A DNA stretch of 14,413 nt from Candidatus Sumerlaeota bacterium (GTDB lineage: Bacteria > UBP6 > UBA1177). The first letter of the stretch is position 1. Each line of letters opens with the position of its first letter. Positions 13,200 to 14,413 of this stretch are shown here, piece after piece. A model generated the notes under the pieces. The model saw only the letters and a list, made by a program, of their open reading frames with translations, was not told where the DNA came from and made no database searches. The DNA lies in NCBI GenBank assembly GCA_007136595.1, contig SLGQ01000040.1, positions 1 to 14,413 on the forward strand. The letters are read 5' to 3'. The translations under genes were made by a program, and so were the position numbers.

Positions 13200-14380
13200 T
13201 GTTTAAAACCATTCTCGTAAGGTACGATGAAATTGCGATAAAAAAAGGGAACAGAGGGTGGTTTGAAGACATATTACTTTCAAACATCAGAAACAGTATC
13301 GGTGAAACAGGAAGTGCAGAGAAATTTCGCGGAAGGATGGTTGTTGATCTTAAATCTGAACAATATCTTGAAGAGGCAATTAAAAGGCTTTCATTCATCC
13401 CTGGAATATCAAGTTTTTCTCCGGCATTCAGAATGGACAGAGAAAGCAGTTGGGAAGATATAGTTGCAAAGTCGGTTGTTCTTGCGGAACAAGGTTTGAA
13501 AGAAGGGAGAAAGGTGCTTAAAGTTATCTGTAACCGTTCAGATAAAAGTTACCCCGGAACATCCATTGAAATACAGAAAAAACTGGCAGGAGAAGTTTTG
13601 TCAGGATTTGATAAATGTTTTTCAGTATCCATGAAAAACTATGACCTGGGTCTTGAAATAGAGATCCACAGGAAATCAATTTTTCTGTTCAGTTCCCGTT
13701 TTCCCGGAATCAAAGGTCTTCCATCAGGGAGTGCCGGTGATTTTTTGTCTCTGCTTTCAGGCGGAATTGATTCTCCTGTAGCTTCTTTTTTATGTATGAG
13801 AAGGGGCGCAAGGGTCCATTATATAAGTTTTTATTCTCCCCCATATACAGGGGAGGAAAGTATGAAAAAACTGGAAGATATAGCAAAACAGTTAAAAAAA
13901 TATCAGGGTTCTTCTACTAAGCTTTTCATTGCTCCTCTGATAGACATTCAGTTGCTTATAAAAGCGAGATGTTTTGAAAGTTACCGCACCATACTGTTCA
14001 GAAGGATGATGTTTAAAATTGCTGAAAAGATCGCTTCCCGATACCGGTTCAGTGCGCTGGTGACAGGAGAGTCACTTTCTCAAGTGGCAAGTCAAACAAT
14101 AGAAAATCTCACCTGTATCAATGAATCTGTAAAAGATCTTCCCGTTATAAGACCGCTCATTACATCAGAAAAGGGTGAAACCATAGAAATAGCTCAGAAA
14201 ATTGGAACATTTGATATCTCTATAAGAAACTGCCCCGACAGTTGTACGGCTTTTTTGCCAAAGATGCCGTTGATAAGGGGTGACCTTAAAAAAGTCAAGG
14301 AAGAAGAAAAGAAACTGGAACCTGAAATATTCAGTTTGCTTGAGGAATCTATAAAAAATGTTAAGGTTATAGATGTATAG
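13199..14380 (+). CDS. thiI: tRNA 4-thiouridine synthetase ThiI, without rhodanese domain
   Basis: Adenylates and thiolates U8 of tRNA; in many bacteria it also supplies sulfur for the thiazole of thiamine. The 393 residues are in family order: a ferredoxin-like N-terminal part (1-60), a THUMP domain (about 60-165), and an adenylation domain with the PP-loop LSGGIDSPVA (186-195). VTGESLSQVASQT (288-300) is another strongly conserved ThiI stretch. NCPDSCTAFLPKMP (344-357) contains Cys349, equivalent to the persulfide-reactive cysteine of the PP-loop domain. The protein stops at 393, so the C-terminal rhodanese domain of the E. coli enzyme is absent, as in Bacillus. A dedicated sulfur donor (a NifZ-type cysteine desulfurase) would be expected elsewhere. 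TGATG overlap with the permease gene indicates coupling. No terminator is visible in the last 33 bases. Confidence 0.93.
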   Translation: MFKTILVRYDEIAIKKGNRGWFEDILLSNIRNSIGETGSAEKFRGRMVVDLKSEQYLEEAIKRLSFIPGISSFSPAFRMDRESSWEDIVAKSVVLAEQGLKEGRKVLKVICNRSDKSYPGTSIEIQKKLAGEVLSGFDKCFSVSMKNYDLGLEIEIHRKSIFLFSSRFPGIKGLPSGSAGDFLSLLSGGIDSPVASFLCMRRGARVHYISFYSPPYTGEESMKKLEDIAKQLKKYQGSSTKLFIAPLIDIQLLIKARCFESYRTILFRRMMFKIAEKIASRYRFSALVTGESLSQVASQTIENLTCINESVKDLPVIRPLITSEKGETIEIAQKIGTFDISIRNCPDSCTAFLPKMPLIRGDLKKVKEEEKKLEPEIFSLLEESIKNVKVIDV

Positions 14381-14413
14381 AGAAAAAAGTAAGAAAAGCA
14401 CTGTCAAGTCACC

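Noticed and set aside
1..14413. CRISPR arrays, insertion sequences, tRNA genes, phage or defence genes
   Set aside because: No regularly spaced repeats, transposase motifs, terminal inverted repeats, cloverleaf-like sequences or nuclease/toxin genes were seen on either strand.

Overview
The window is 14.4 kb of compact, AT-rich bacterial chromosome with 15 protein genes and no mobile element, CRISPR array, tRNA or rRNA that I can see. An exported lipoprotein, an aryl-polyene-type lipid cassette and a PyrB without a visible PyrI point to a Gram-negative host. The (V/I)PDE-rich acidic linker after the lipoprotein signal resembles linkers I associate with delta-proteobacterial or myxococcal lipoproteins. 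The ketoacyl synthase genes look like those of Bacteroidetes pigment clusters. I would not assign a phylum from this.

Layout: (i) 60-1565, a Cys-rich lipoprotein on +. (ii) An agmatinase-family ureohydrolase on -, diverging from a rhomboid protease on +. (iii) A LysN/MocR-type aminotransferase on -. (iv) 4845-10108, seven tightly packed + genes: hot-dog dehydratase, 4HBT thioesterase, ketoacyl synthase (KS), a half-size KS-like protein without catalytic residues, acyl carrier protein (ACP), a polytopic membrane protein and an RlmI-type rRNA methyltransferase. (v) pyrB on -. (vi) 11497-14380, ABC ATPase, ABC-2 permease and ThiI on +, coupled by start/stop overlaps.

The region of most interest is (iv). 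Dehydratase, thioesterase, KS, pseudo-KS and ACP are the core of a type II fatty-acid or polyene synthase of the aryl polyene, flexirubin or dialkylresorcinol kind. The operon contains no ketoreductase, starter-loading ligase, ammonia lyase or acyltransferase. It continues into an unrecognised membrane protein that could be the acceptor-side enzyme. It is either a reduced cassette that borrows enzymes from elsewhere or a distinct lipid pathway.

Three convergent gene pairs are separated by only 4 to 44 bases with no visible hairpin terminator. Divergent gaps hold sigma70-like promoters, three of the better ones with 16-base spacers. One of these sits so close to the rhomboid ATG that its mRNA may be leaderless. 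No gap between genes exceeds 300 bases. The largest, 11215-11496, holds the two opposing promoters of pyrB and the ABC operon. The first 59 and last 33 bases show no gene I can support.
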